Origin: Methylobacterium sp. 17Sr1-1
Lineage (GTDB): Bacteria > Pseudomonadota > Alphaproteobacteria > Rhizobiales > Beijerinckiaceae
Assembly: GCF_003173775.1 (NCBI RefSeq)
Contig: NZ_CP029552.1
Location: 5,343,501 to 5,407,500 of the forward strand
Length of the DNA: 64,000 nucleotides
Direction of reading: 5' to 3'
Within the stretch, counting starts at the first letter, position 1. Each line of letters opens with the position of its first letter. The translations under genes were made by a program, and so were the position numbers. The notes under the pieces were generated by a model. The model had not been told where the DNA came from, did no database searches, and was given only the letters and a program-made list of their open reading frames with translations. This document shows, one piece after another, positions 17,538-26,395 of the stretch.

Positions 17538-18956
17538 ATGGACAACCGCAACGCCGTCTGGCGCCAGGTCGACGCCCACAAGGACCGGCTGATCGCCCTC
17601 TCCGACGAGGTCTGGGGCACGCCGGAGGTCTGCTACACGGAGGAGCGCTCGGCCGCGGCCCATGCCGCCGAGCTGCGCCACCAGGGCTTTCGCGTCACGG
17701 AGGGTGCGGCCGGCATCCCGACCGCGGTGATCGGCGAGGCCGGGGAGGGCGGCCCGGTCATCGCGTTCCTCGGCGAGTACGACGCGCTTCCGGGCCTGAG
17801 CCAGGAGGCGGGCGTCGCGGCGCATACTCCCATCGAGCAGGGCGGCCACGGCCACGGCTGCGGGCACAACCTGCTCGGCTCGGCGGCATTGCTCGCCGCG
17901 ACCGCGATGAAGGACTGGCTCGCCGAGACCGGGTTGCCGGGGCGCGTGCGCTACTATGGCTGCCCGGCGGAGGAAGGCGGCGCCGCCAAGGCCTTCATGG
18001 TGCGCGAGGGCCTGTTCAAGGATGCCGACGCCGCCGTGACCTGGCATCCGTCGAGCTTCTGGGAGGTCTCGCCGCCGCTCTCGCTCGCCAACACCCGGGC
18101 CGATTTCGTGTTCACCGGCCGCGCCTCGCACGCGGCCGCCGCGCCGCATCTCGGGCGCTCGGCCCTCGACGCGGTCGAGCTGATGAATGTCGGCGTCAAC
18201 TACATGCGCGAGCACATGCCGAGCGACGCGCGGGTGCATTACGCGCTCCTCGACACCGGTGGCATCGCCCCCAACGTCGTCCAGGCCCATGCCCGGGTGC
18301 GCTACTCGATCCGCGCCCGCGACCTGCCGGGCATGCGCGACCTGGTGAACCGCGTGCGCAAGATCGCCGAGGGCGCGGCGCTCATGACCGAGACCACGAT
18401 GGAGATGCGCATCGTCAGCGCGGTCTCGAACCTCGTCGGCAACACGCCGCTGGAGGAGGCCCTGCACGGGGTGATGGAGGATCTCGGCACGCCCCATTTC
18501 GACGAGGCCGACCGCGCCTTCGCGCGCGAGATCCAGGGCACGCTGACACCGCAGGACATCGCGGCGATCTACCATACCATCGGGCTGCCGGTGACCGACG
18601 CGCCGCTCGCCGACTTCCTCGTGCCGCTCGACGCCCGCCGCAACCCGGCGATCGGCTCGACCGATGTCGGCGACGTGAGCTGGGTGGTGCCGACGGTCCA
18701 GGCCCACGCCCCGACGGTGGCGATCGGCACGCCGTTCCACACCTGGCAGGTGGTGGCGCAGGGCAAGACCCCGGCGGCCCACAAGGCGATGGTGCAGGTG
18801 GCCAAAGCCATGGCGGCGCTCGGCGCCCGGCTCGCGACCGATGCGGCGTTGCGCGAGGCCGCCAAGGCGGACCTGAAGGCCCGCACGGGTCCGGAGGGCT
18901 ACGTCTCGCCGCTGCCGGCGGAGGTGCAGCCGCCGCTGACCATGTCGGTGGGGTGA
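17538..18956 (+). CDS. M20-family amidohydrolase (AbgB-like)
   Basis: A 472-residue metallo-amidohydrolase resembling AbgB (p-aminobenzoyl-glutamate hydrolase subunit B) and other M20 peptidases. Metal-binding features: GHGHGCGHNLLGSAALLA, with histidines and cysteine, then CPAEEGGAAKAFMV with the glutamate pair, and WHPSSFWEVSPP. The dimerisation lid follows (ADFVFTGRASHAAAAPH). Near the end, PAIGSTDVGDVSWVVPT and GTPFHTWQVVAQGKTP are typical. The ATG has GGGAGG eight bases upstream. The divergent peptide ABC operon suggests it cleaves an imported amide, an inference from position. Confidence 0.88.
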   Translation: MDNRNAVWRQVDAHKDRLIALSDEVWGTPEVCYTEERSAAAHAAELRHQGFRVTEGAAGIPTAVIGEAGEGGPVIAFLGEYDALPGLSQEAGVAAHTPIEQGGHGHGCGHNLLGSAALLAATAMKDWLAETGLPGRVRYYGCPAEEGGAAKAFMVREGLFKDADAAVTWHPSSFWEVSPPLSLANTRADFVFTGRASHAAAAPHLGRSALDAVELMNVGVNYMREHMPSDARVHYALLDTGGIAPNVVQAHARVRYSIRARDLPGMRDLVNRVRKIAEGAALMTETTMEMRIVSAVSNLVGNTPLEEALHGVMEDLGTPHFDEADRAFAREIQGTLTPQDIAAIYHTIGLPVTDAPLADFLVPLDARRNPAIGSTDVGDVSWVVPTVQAHAPTVAIGTPFHTWQVVAQGKTPAAHKAMVQVAKAMAALGARLATDAALREAAKADLKARTGPEGYVSPLPAEVQPPLTMSVG

Positions 18957-19028
18957 GGGGCCGGCTCGCCGGGCCGCGCCGGCTGGGCTAGGGATTGTGG
19001 CGAATCCTTCCTCAAGTCCGGATATCCC

Positions 19029-19385
19029 ATGGACGAGACCCAGCCGCCGGCCCCGATCGCCATCGACGACTTCCTGAAGCTCGACGTGCGGGTCGGCACC
19101 ATCGTCGAGGCGGCGCCGATCCCGCAGGCGCGCCGCCCGGCCTACCGGCTCGTCATCGATCTCGGCGAGGCGCTCGGCCTGAAAAAGTCCTCCGCCCAGG
19201 TGACCGTGCATTACACGCCCGAGGCGCTGATCGGCCGGCAGGTGCTCTGCGTCGTCAACCTGCCCCCGCGCCAGGTCGGCCCGGTGCGCTCCGAGGTCCT
19301 GACCCTCGGGGTACCGGACGAAGAGGGCGCCGTCGTGCTGATCGCGCCCGAGCGGCCGGTGCCGAATGGCGGGCGGCTGTACTGA
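19029..19385 (+). CDS. csaA: CsaA-type tRNA-binding-domain protein
   Basis: A 118-residue single-domain protein of the EMAP/Trbp111 OB-fold class: [20 protein letters not shown] near the start, [20 protein letters not shown] in the middle, and [20 protein letters not shown], the structural core of CsaA. Known members bind tRNA or act as export-related chaperones; the cellular role is not settled. Length is close to the usual 110 residues. The gene is followed after 23 bases by ureG, so cotranscription is plausible. Confidence 0.9.
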   Translation: MDETQPPAPIAIDDFLKLDVRVGTIVEAAPIPQARRPAYRLVIDLGEALGLKKSSAQVTVHYTPEALIGRQVLCVVNLPPRQVGPVRSEVLTLGVPDEEGAVVLIAPERPVPNGGRLY

Positions 19386-19408
19386 TTCTCACGGAGATCG
19401 AACACACC

Positions 19409-20019
<611 letters not shown>

Positions 20020-20020
<1 letters not shown>

Positions 20021-20802
20021 TGCTCCTCGACCTGCTGCACTGGCTCGTCCAGCCGGCCTCGCCGGCGGCGCGGCGCCTCGGCTATGCCGGCGACAGCGTG
20101 CGGCTCGCCTCGCGCTCGCGGCGTTGCCGGGCCGCCTGGGCGCCGCACCTGGCGGCGGCGAAGGACGCGGTGCGGGCGGCGATGGACAACCTTCCCCGGC
20201 GCGACACCGCCGTGGTGCTGGGCTCCGGCCTCCTCGACGACGTGCCGATCGATAGCCTCGCCGGCGCGTTCCGGCGGGTGGTGCTGGTCGATGCGGTGCA
20301 TCCCTGGCGGGGGCGCCTCCGGGCGCGCGGCCACCCCAACGTCGCGCGCCTCGTCCACGACCTGAGCGGCACGCAGGACCTGCTGCTCGGCCGCGGCGAG
20401 GGGTTCGGGCCGGTTCTGCCGCCGGTCTGCCGCGAGGCCGACCTCGTGGTCTCGGCCAACCTCCTGTCGCAGCTGCCGATCCTGCCGGTGGCGCGGCTCG
20501 AGGCGGCGGGCCGTCTCGGGCCCTGGACCGACCCGGAGGCCTTCGGCGCCCGCATCGTGGCGGCCCATCTCGACGCCCTGGCGGGGCTCCCGGCCCGCGT
20601 CTGCCTCGTCGCCGACCGCGACGAGACCGAGGAGGACCGGGACGGGCGGGTCCTGGAGCGGATCGATCTCCTCTACGGCGTCGATCCGGGGCCGGCGCCG
20701 CGCGAATGGGAGTGGGTCCTGGCGCCGTTCGGCGAGGTGGCGCGGGACCGGCGCCTGGTGCACCGCGTCGCGGCCTGGCCGGAGTGGCGGCGGGGGGCAT
20801 GA
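20020..20802 (+). CDS. Unrecognised protein with Rossmann-like, methyltransferase-like core
   Basis: A 260-residue protein without a family I can name. The start is a GTG sharing its G with the ureG stop (TAGTG), so translation is coupled. Residues about 65-110 read DTAVVLGSGLLDDVPIDSL then VVLVDAVHPWRGRLRARG, resembling a SAM-binding motif I and acidic strand-2 end. Later, CREADLVVSANLLSQLPILP resembles a motif IV region. It could be a class I methyltransferase-like fold with altered residues. The close link to ureG suggests, but does not prove, a role connected to nickel or urease maturation. Confidence 0.65.
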
Positions 20803-20829
20803 CATGGGGGCATGACATGGGGGCATGAC
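20793..20829. repeat. 13-bp tandem repeat, about 2.8 units
   Basis: The unit GGGGGCATGACAT is repeated across the end of the preceding coding region; the first copy supplies its stop codon. The remaining copies lie in the gap before the MFS gene. Confidence 0.7.
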
Positions 20830-21030
20830 GGCGCGCGGCGAAGGCGGCTTCGCGCCAGGCAAGGAGGCGTCTACGGTCCGACTTCTGAATTTTGCGAGCA
20901 GCGCAGGCTTCTCCTCCGGAAAGGCCTGTCGCTTCACACACCGGATCGCGCGCATCGCCTCTCCCTGCGGGCGGGGGAGGAGAAGCCAGCGTCTCGATGG
21001 CGAACGCGTGACGGGGGAGGGGAAACGACG

Positions 21031-22257
21031 ATGACCCGCGACAGCAGCCTCGCGGCTCCGGCCGAGGTGCCGGCGGAGGCCTATTGGCGGCGCAACCTCG
21101 CGGTCTGCGTGTTCGGCTCCTTCACCACCATCGTGGCGATGACGCTGCTGCTGCCGTTCCTGCCGCTCTACGTCGAGGAGCTCGGCGTCAAGGACCAGGC
21201 GGCGATCGTCCAGTGGTCCGGCGTCGCCTTCGGGGCGACCTTCTTCAGCGCCGCCCTGGTGGCGCCGCTCTGGGGACGCCTCGCCGACCTCTACGGCCGC
21301 AAGCTGATGCTGATCCGGGCGAGCCTCGGCATGGCGGTGGCGATGTCGCTGATCGGGCTCGCCGGCAACGTCTGGCAGCTCGTGGGCCTGCGGCTGCTCG
21401 CGGGGCTGCTCGGCGGCTACGCCTCGGGCTCGACGGTGCTGATCGCGACGCAGACGCCGAAGGACCGCTCGGCCTGGGCGCTCGGGACGCTGGCCTCGGG
21501 CATCATGGCGGGCAACCTCGTCGGGCCGCTCGTCGGCGGGGTGCTGCCGCCGGTCATCGGCATCCGCGCCACCTTCTTCGCCGCGGGCGGGGTGATCTTC
21601 CTCGCCTTCCTGGCGACGCTGTTCCTGATCCGCGAGGAGCCGCGCCCGCCGAAATCCGCCCGGGGCGGCGGCGGCTTCGCCAGCATCCCGGACAAGGGCC
21701 CGGCGCTCGCCATGCTGGCGACCGGGATGCTCCTGATGCTGGCCGTGATGTCGGTCGAACCGATCATCACCGTCTACGTCGCCGAGCTCACCCCCGATCC
21801 CGCCCGGGTCACCCTGGTCGCGGGGCTCGCGATGTCGGCGACCGCCTTGGGGAGCATCCTGTCGGCGCCGCGGCTCGGACGCCTCGCCGACCGGATCGGC
21901 CCCTGGACCGTCATCACCGCGAGCCTGACCGCCTCGGCGGTGCTCCTCGTGCCCCAGGCCCTGGTGACGAGCGAGTGGCAGCTCGTCGCCCTGCGCTTCC
22001 TCATGGGCCTGGCGCTCGGCGGCCTCCTGCCCTGCATCGCCAGCGTGATCCGCCACTCGGTGCCCGACCGGGTGGCCGGGACGATGCTGGGCTATTCCAC
22101 CTCGTCGCAATATGTCGGGCAGGTGGTGGGGCCGCTGCTCGGCGGCTTCGTCGGCGGGCATATCGGCATGCGGGCGGTCTTCCTCGGCACGGCGGTCCTG
22201 ATGGCGCTGGGCGCCGCCGGCACCGCCCTGGCGCGACCGAAGGGGATACGGGCGTGA
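21031..22257 (+). CDS. MFS transporter (multidrug efflux type)
   Basis: A 408-residue major-facilitator protein with about twelve hydrophobic helices in the inner membrane. The motif A copy after helix 2 is WGRLADLYGRKLMLI, and the corresponding second-half motif is RLGRLADRIGPWTV. LLAGLLGGYASGSTVLIATQ resembles the motif C region of drug/proton antiporters. The N-terminus is a short cytoplasmic segment. The ATG follows a strong purine run (GGGGGAGGGG). The next gene overlaps by four bases (GTGA). Substrate is unknown. Confidence 0.88.
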   Translation: MTRDSSLAAPAEVPAEAYWRRNLAVCVFGSFTTIVAMTLLLPFLPLYVEELGVKDQAAIVQWSGVAFGATFFSAALVAPLWGRLADLYGRKLMLIRASLGMAVAMSLIGLAGNVWQLVGLRLLAGLLGGYASGSTVLIATQTPKDRSAWALGTLASGIMAGNLVGPLVGGVLPPVIGIRATFFAAGGVIFLAFLATLFLIREEPRPPKSARGGGGFASIPDKGPALAMLATGMLLMLAVMSVEPIITVYVAELTPDPARVTLVAGLAMSATALGSILSAPRLGRLADRIGPWTVITASLTASAVLLVPQALVTSEWQLVALRFLMGLALGGLLPCIASVIRHSVPDRVAGTMLGYSTSSQYVGQVVGPLLGGFVGGHIGMRAVFLGTAVLMALGAAGTALARPKGIRA

Positions 22258-23114
22258 GCGACACCGGTTTCGTGCGGCGGACGATCGACATCGGCGACCC
22301 GTCCGGGGGGCACCTCGCGGCGCTCGAATTCGGGCCGGCCGACCGGCCCCTCGACGCGCTCCTCCTGCACGCCAACGGCTTCAACGCCCGCACCTATCGC
22401 AGCCTGCTGGCGCCGCTCGCCGACCGGCGGATCCTCGCCTACGACCATCGCGGCCACGGCCGCACCACCCTGCCGGCGGAGCCCGCCGGGCGAAGCGACT
22501 GGCAGGACGTCACCGACGACCTCGTCGCCCTCATGGACCGGCTCTTGGACCGGCTCTTGGACCGGCTCGATGCGCCGCCCCTGGTGCTGATCGGCCACTC
22601 GATGGGCGGGACCGTCTCGCTGCTCGCCGCCGCCGCGCGGCCGGAACGGGTGCGCCGCCTCGTGCTCCTCGATCCGGTGATCCCGCCGCCGGAACGCCGC
22701 GGCGAGGGCCATCCCGAGATCGCCGAAAGGGCGCTGAAGCGACGCAGCGACTTCCCGTCCCGGGAGGAGGCGCTCGCCGCCTATCGCGGACGCGGGGCGT
22801 TCCGCACCTGGCCGGAGGCGCCGCTCGCCGATTACGTCGCGGACGGCTTCCGGAGTTGTCCGGGCGGCGTGACGCTGGCCTGCCCGGGGGCCTGGGAAGC
22901 GTCGAACTACATGGCCCAAGGGCACGATTCCTGGGGGGCGCTCGCCCGCCTGTCCTGCCCGGCCGAGATCCTGCGGGCCGAGACCGGCAGCACCTGCGCG
23001 CTCGCCGAGAGCCGCGGACCGGTCGCGGTCGAGACGCTGCCGGGCACCACCCATTTCCTTCCCTTCGAGGCCCCGGAGCGGGTCCGGGCCGCGATCCGGC
23101 GGGCGCTCGCCTGA
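22254..23114 (+). CDS. Alpha/beta hydrolase
   Basis: A 286-residue hydrolase. ALLLHANGFNARTYRSLL is the oxyanion region, YDHRGHGRTTLP follows, and the nucleophile elbow is LIGHSMGGTVSLL with a serine. Aspartate and histidine candidates lie in LDPVIPPPE and TTHFLPFE. Start is a GTG overlapping the MFS stop. An in-frame 12-base triplication at 22535-22570 encodes DRLLDRLLDRLD in the helix before the nucleophile strand, lengthening it by two turns. Coupling with the exporter hints at a shared substrate; the reaction is unknown. Confidence 0.85.
   Translation: MSDTGFVRRTIDIGDPSGGHLAALEFGPADRPLDALLLHANGFNARTYRSLLAPLADRRILAYDHRGHGRTTLPAEPAGRSDWQDVTDDLVALMDRLLDRLLDRLDAPPLVLIGHSMGGTVSLLAAAARPERVRRLVLLDPVIPPPERRGEGHPEIAERALKRRSDFPSREEALAAYRGRGAFRTWPEAPLADYVADGFRSCPGGVTLACPGAWEASNYMAQGHDSWGALARLSCPAEILRAETGSTCALAESRGPVAVETLPGTTHFLPFEAPERVRAAIRRALA
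22535..22570 (+). repeat. In-frame 12-bp tandem triplication inside the hydrolase gene
   Basis: GGACCGGCTCTT occurs at 22535 and 22547 exactly and at 22559 with the last two bases changed. It encodes a leucine/arginine/aspartate repeat, compatible with an alpha helix and likely to vary in copy number. Confidence 0.8.
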
Positions 23115-23282
23115 CCCGAAAGGGGGAAGTGCGGCTTACGCCTTTCGGGGGAGGGTAGGGGCCCCGACCGCCCCCATCGCGCAGATAGCTCCCGACTGCC
23201 CCAACGGCCCAATGTCGGCCGCGAGGAGACGGCGCGGCTCTCCCCCGTGGAGACCCGCCCGCTCACGCCGGAGGGGCGCGTC

Positions 23283-24797
23283 ATGAAATTCTGGCTCGGC
23301 CTGGCAGGATGCCTGGCGCTGGGGGTGCTCGGCGCGATGCTGACGATCGAGGGAGGCGCGCCGCCGGCGGAGCCGGTCCCGGCGGCGCGCCCACCCGCCG
23401 CCCAGGCCTGGACCGACGTCTCCGACGCCGACCGGGCCGGCGTGCCGCGCCAGATGCAGGCGCGCGTCATCCTGGCCCGGCAAGGGGGCGGCCAAGCGAA
23501 CGGCCAAGGGAGCGGTCAAGCGGCAGAGCCGGTCCGCCCGACGGGCGACCAGGCCGGCGATCCGGCGAGTCCGCCGCGTGATCCCGCCCGCACGACATCC
23601 AAGACACCCGAGCCCGTACGGGCCGTTGCGGACACGCAGGCCCTCGACGAGGTCCGGCGGCGGGCCGAGGGGCGGGTGCGGCAGGCGGAGGCCGAGGCGG
23701 ACACGGCCCGGCGGCGCCTGGAGCAGGAGGAGGCGCGCGCCAACGCCCTGTCCGACGCCGCGATGACCGCCCGCCGCGACCTGATCGCCGCGAGGGCCGA
23801 GGTCGAGGAATTGCGGACGCGGGCGGCACAGGCGCACGCGCCGGACGGCGCGACGGCGCAGGCCGCGACCGCCGCCGAGGAGACCCGCCGGGCCGCGGAG
23901 GAGATCGCGGAGGAGCGCCGGCAGGCGCTCGCGGAGGAGCGAGCGCGGTCCGAGCAGCTGGCGGTGGCCCTCGCCGAGGCGCGCCGGCGCGTCGCCGTGC
24001 TGGAGACCGCGGCCGAGGCCGCGCAGGTCGCCCACCAGGCGCAGGCCCAGGCCGCCTCGCGGGAGCGGGCGATGATGCGGGCGGGCCTGCGCCGCCTCGC
24101 CGTCGCGCTGCGCGCCGCCCAGGTCGCCCAGTCCGAGGCGGTCGCCCGCGAGGCGCAGACCGCCGGCGCCCGCGACCGGGCCGAGCAGGGTCGGCTCGCC
24201 GCCGAGCGGGTCGCCGCCGAGACCCGCGGGCGTCTCGACCGCCTGAAGGCCGGCCGCGACCGCGGGGACGAGGCCAGCCTCCCGGTCTCCAGGGCCGCGA
24301 AGGCGCACCAGCCCGCGCCGGTGCTCCAGGCCCGCCCCGGCCCGGCAGTGCCGGCAGCGCCGTCGACCGTGCTGGTGCCGGCAGGCGCCGCCGAGACGCT
24401 CGACGAGGCGCGCCTGCTGGCGCGGGTCGCGGTCCTGCTCGGGCGCGGCGACATCAGCGGGGCGCGGCTCTTCCTCACCCTCGGCGTGCGCAGCGGCAGC
24501 GCGAAGGCGACGGCGCTCCTCGCCGAGACCTACGACCCCGACAGGCTCGCCGCCCTGCAGGTCCGCGGCCTGCGCGGCGATCCCGAGAAGGCGAGCGCCC
24601 TGTACCGCCAGGCGCAAGGGAGCCAGGGCCCGATCGATGTGAGCCCGGCGAACCGGGACGTCGCGAGCCGGGATCCCGCGGAGACGCCGGCCGGTCCCAC
24701 GCATCGCGGACAGCCGGGCTGGATCAACCCGGTCCGCCAGGCCGGCCTGCCGGCCCCCTTCGTGCCCTCGCTCGCCGCCCCCTGGGGCGGCGAGTGA
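23283..24797 (+). CDS. Coiled-coil protein with Sel1/TPR-like C-terminal segment
   Basis: A 504-residue protein not matching a named family. A membrane anchor or signal-like segment is at the start (KFWLGLAGCLALGVLGAML). A proline/glutamine-rich linker follows, then roughly residues 120-340 are a charged alanine/arginine/glutamate coiled coil (EEARANALSDAAMTARRDL; EERRQALAEERARSEQLAVA). A helical segment at about 390-450 (RLLARVAVLLGRGDISGARL; EKASALYRQAQ) looks like one or two Sel1/TPR repeats. Probably inner-membrane anchored with its bulk in the periplasm. A strong terminator separates it from the TAXI gene. Function unknown. Confidence 0.7.
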   Translation: MKFWLGLAGCLALGVLGAMLTIEGGAPPAEPVPAARPPAAQAWTDVSDADRAGVPRQMQARVILARQGGGQANGQGSGQAAEPVRPTGDQAGDPASPPRDPARTTSKTPEPVRAVADTQALDEVRRRAEGRVRQAEAEADTARRRLEQEEARANALSDAAMTARRDLIAARAEVEELRTRAAQAHAPDGATAQAATAAEETRRAAEEIAEERRQALAEERARSEQLAVALAEARRRVAVLETAAEAAQVAHQAQAQAASRERAMMRAGLRRLAVALRAAQVAQSEAVAREAQTAGARDRAEQGRLAAERVAAETRGRLDRLKAGRDRGDEASLPVSRAAKAHQPAPVLQARPGPAVPAAPSTVLVPAGAAETLDEARLLARVAVLLGRGDISGARLFLTLGVRSGSAKATALLAETYDPDRLAALQVRGLRGDPEKASALYRQAQGSQGPIDVSPANRDVASRDPAETPAGPTHRGQPGWINPVRQAGLPAPFVPSLAAPWGGE

Positions 24798-24802
24798 TCC
24801 GC

Positions 24803-24850
24803 ACCCTGAGCAGGACCGCCTGGTGCAGTCCTGCTCAGGGTCTTGTTTTT
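24803..24850 (+). terminator. Strong intrinsic terminator
   Basis: A perfect 14-bp stem, ACCCTGAGCAGGAC (24803-24816) with GTCCTGCTCAGGGT (24828-24841), is followed by CTTGTTTTT. It begins five bases after the stop of the coiled-coil protein gene and should end its transcript. Confidence 0.9.
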
Positions 24851-24914
24851 GCATCAATTCAGCGCCGAACCGGCGACCACTTCGGCGAATGATGCTGGGA
24901 CGGGGAGAGATTGC

Positions 24915-26105
24915 ATGACCCGCCGCGCCGCGCTCTGGCTCGCCCTCCTGCTGCCCTGGACCGGCCCCGAGGCCGGCGCGCAACCCGCCGATCCCCCGCC
25001 CGTCGCGGCCCCGGCGCCGGCCCGGCCGGCCCGGACCATGCCCCCGAAGCCGCGGTCGCCGGCCTCCGCCCCGCGGGAGAGCGCCGAGGACGTGGCGCTC
25101 GGCAGCCACCTCAACGCCAACACGGTGGCGGTGATCTCGGGCACGCCGGGCGGCACCTATTTCCGCATGGCGAGCGACCTCGCCTTCGTGCTCGACGGCG
25201 TCAAGGACCTGCGGGTCCTGCCGGTGATGGGCAAGGGCGCCGGACAGAACGCCTACGACCTGCGCTACCTGCGGGGGATCGACATCGCCTTCGTGCGCAC
25301 CGATTCCCTCGACCAGCTGCGCAAGGACAAGCGGGTCGGCAACGCCCAGTCGCACATCGCCTACATCGCCCGGCTGTTCAACGACGAGCTGCACGTGGTG
25401 GCCGCGCGGGAGATCACCGACATCCGCCAGCTCGCCGGCCGGAAGGTGAGCTTCGACGTGCGCGGGAGCGGCACCGACGCGTCCGGCCGGGCGATGTTCG
25501 CGGGCCTGAGCCTGGACGTCGACGCGGTCAACGTCGACCAGCCGACGGCGCTCGGCATGCTGGAGCGGGGCGAGATCGCCGCCGTGGTCTCGGTGGCGGC
25601 CAAGCCCGTGGCGGTGCTGGCCGAGTTCCAGGGCGGCGACCGCTTCCACCTGCTCGACGTGCCCTTCGCGGGCGGCGTCGCCGAGAGCTACATGCCGGCG
25701 GAGCTGACCCACGCCGATTATCCGCGCCTCGCGCCGGAGGGGAACGCCGTGCGCACGCTGGCGGTCGGCTCCATCCTGGCGGCCTATAACTGGCCGAAGG
25801 GCAGCGAGCGCTACAACCGCATCGCGCGTTTCGTCGACGCCTTCTTCAGCCAGTACGACAGCTTCCTCAAGGCGCCCCGGCACCCGAAATGGCGCGAGGT
25901 GAACCTCACCGCCGAAGTCGCCGACTGGCCCCGCTTCCCCGCGGCCAGGGACTGGCTGGAGAACCGCATCGCCCCGGCCCCGCGGGTCGCGGCGGCGCCC
26001 GGCGAGGTGGCGCAGTTCCTAGGCCAGCGCCGGGGCGCGGGCGAGGTCGACCGCGACCAGCTGTACCAGGAGTTCCTGAAGTGGCGGGACGGGCGGGGGC
26101 GGTGA
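24915..26105 (+). CDS. TAXI-family periplasmic solute-binding protein
   Basis: A 396-residue exported protein of the TRAP-transporter TAXI class. A signal peptide (RRAALWLALLLPWTGPEAGA) is followed by a proline-rich linker, then VAVISGTPGGTYFRMASDLA, the TAXI N-terminal strand and phosphate-like loop. Further features: VMGKGAGQNAYDLRYL and DIAFVRTDSLDQL. No TRAP permease gene is adjacent, so it may be a sensor or an orphan binding protein. The ATG has GGGAGAGA upstream. Family call good; ligand unknown. Confidence 0.8.
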   Translation: MTRRAALWLALLLPWTGPEAGAQPADPPPVAAPAPARPARTMPPKPRSPASAPRESAEDVALGSHLNANTVAVISGTPGGTYFRMASDLAFVLDGVKDLRVLPVMGKGAGQNAYDLRYLRGIDIAFVRTDSLDQLRKDKRVGNAQSHIAYIARLFNDELHVVAAREITDIRQLAGRKVSFDVRGSGTDASGRAMFAGLSLDVDAVNVDQPTALGMLERGEIAAVVSVAAKPVAVLAEFQGGDRFHLLDVPFAGGVAESYMPAELTHADYPRLAPEGNAVRTLAVGSILAAYNWPKGSERYNRIARFVDAFFSQYDSFLKAPRHPKWREVNLTAEVADWPRFPAARDWLENRIAPAPRVAAAPGEVAQFLGQRRGAGEVDRDQLYQEFLKWRDGRGR

Positions 26106-26134
26106 GGGGAGCCCCCACCGGACCCTTCGAAAAG

Positions 26135-26276
26135 TCCCATCCGCCACCTCATCCTGAGGTGCCGGCCGATCAAAGATCGGTTGGCCTCGACGCAGGCCTC
26201 CAGATGTCTTGGCGCTCTCTGGAGGCTTCCTTCGAGGCTCGCTTCGCTCACACCTCAGGATGAGGTCGCGGATGGG
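26135..26276. repeat. Long dispersed palindromic repeat (family R3, copy 1)
   Basis: The ends are CACCTCATCCTGAGGTG (about 26145-26161) and CACCTCAGGATGAGGT (26250-26265), inverted relative to each other, with internal motifs GGCCTCGACG and CCTTCGAGGCT. A second copy with the same architecture is at 55982-56122. It fills the gap between convergent genes. Confidence 0.8.
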
Positions 26277-26347
26277 AGAGAAGATCGGCCGGCGCGGCAC
26301 CGCTCAAGTCCGGCGGAATTCCGATAGAGGCCTGAACGACGACGGCT

Positions 26348-26367
26348 CCGGCCCCTCGCGGGGCCGG
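26348..26367 (-). terminator. Stem-loop after the liv-type operon
   Basis: CCGGCCCC and GGGGCCGG form a perfect 8-bp stem around TCGC, extendable with mismatches, about 30 bases beyond the livM stop on the minus strand. There is no clear U-tract, so it is a possible rather than certain terminator. Confidence 0.45.
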
Positions 26368-26395
26368 CGCCGCCTTCATGCCAACCCGGATACAG

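Noticed and set aside
20825..21034. Small plus-strand frame between the methyltransferase-like and MFS genes
   Set aside because: It overlaps a degenerate R4-type repeat and tandem repeats, has no convincing ribosome site and no protein-like pattern.
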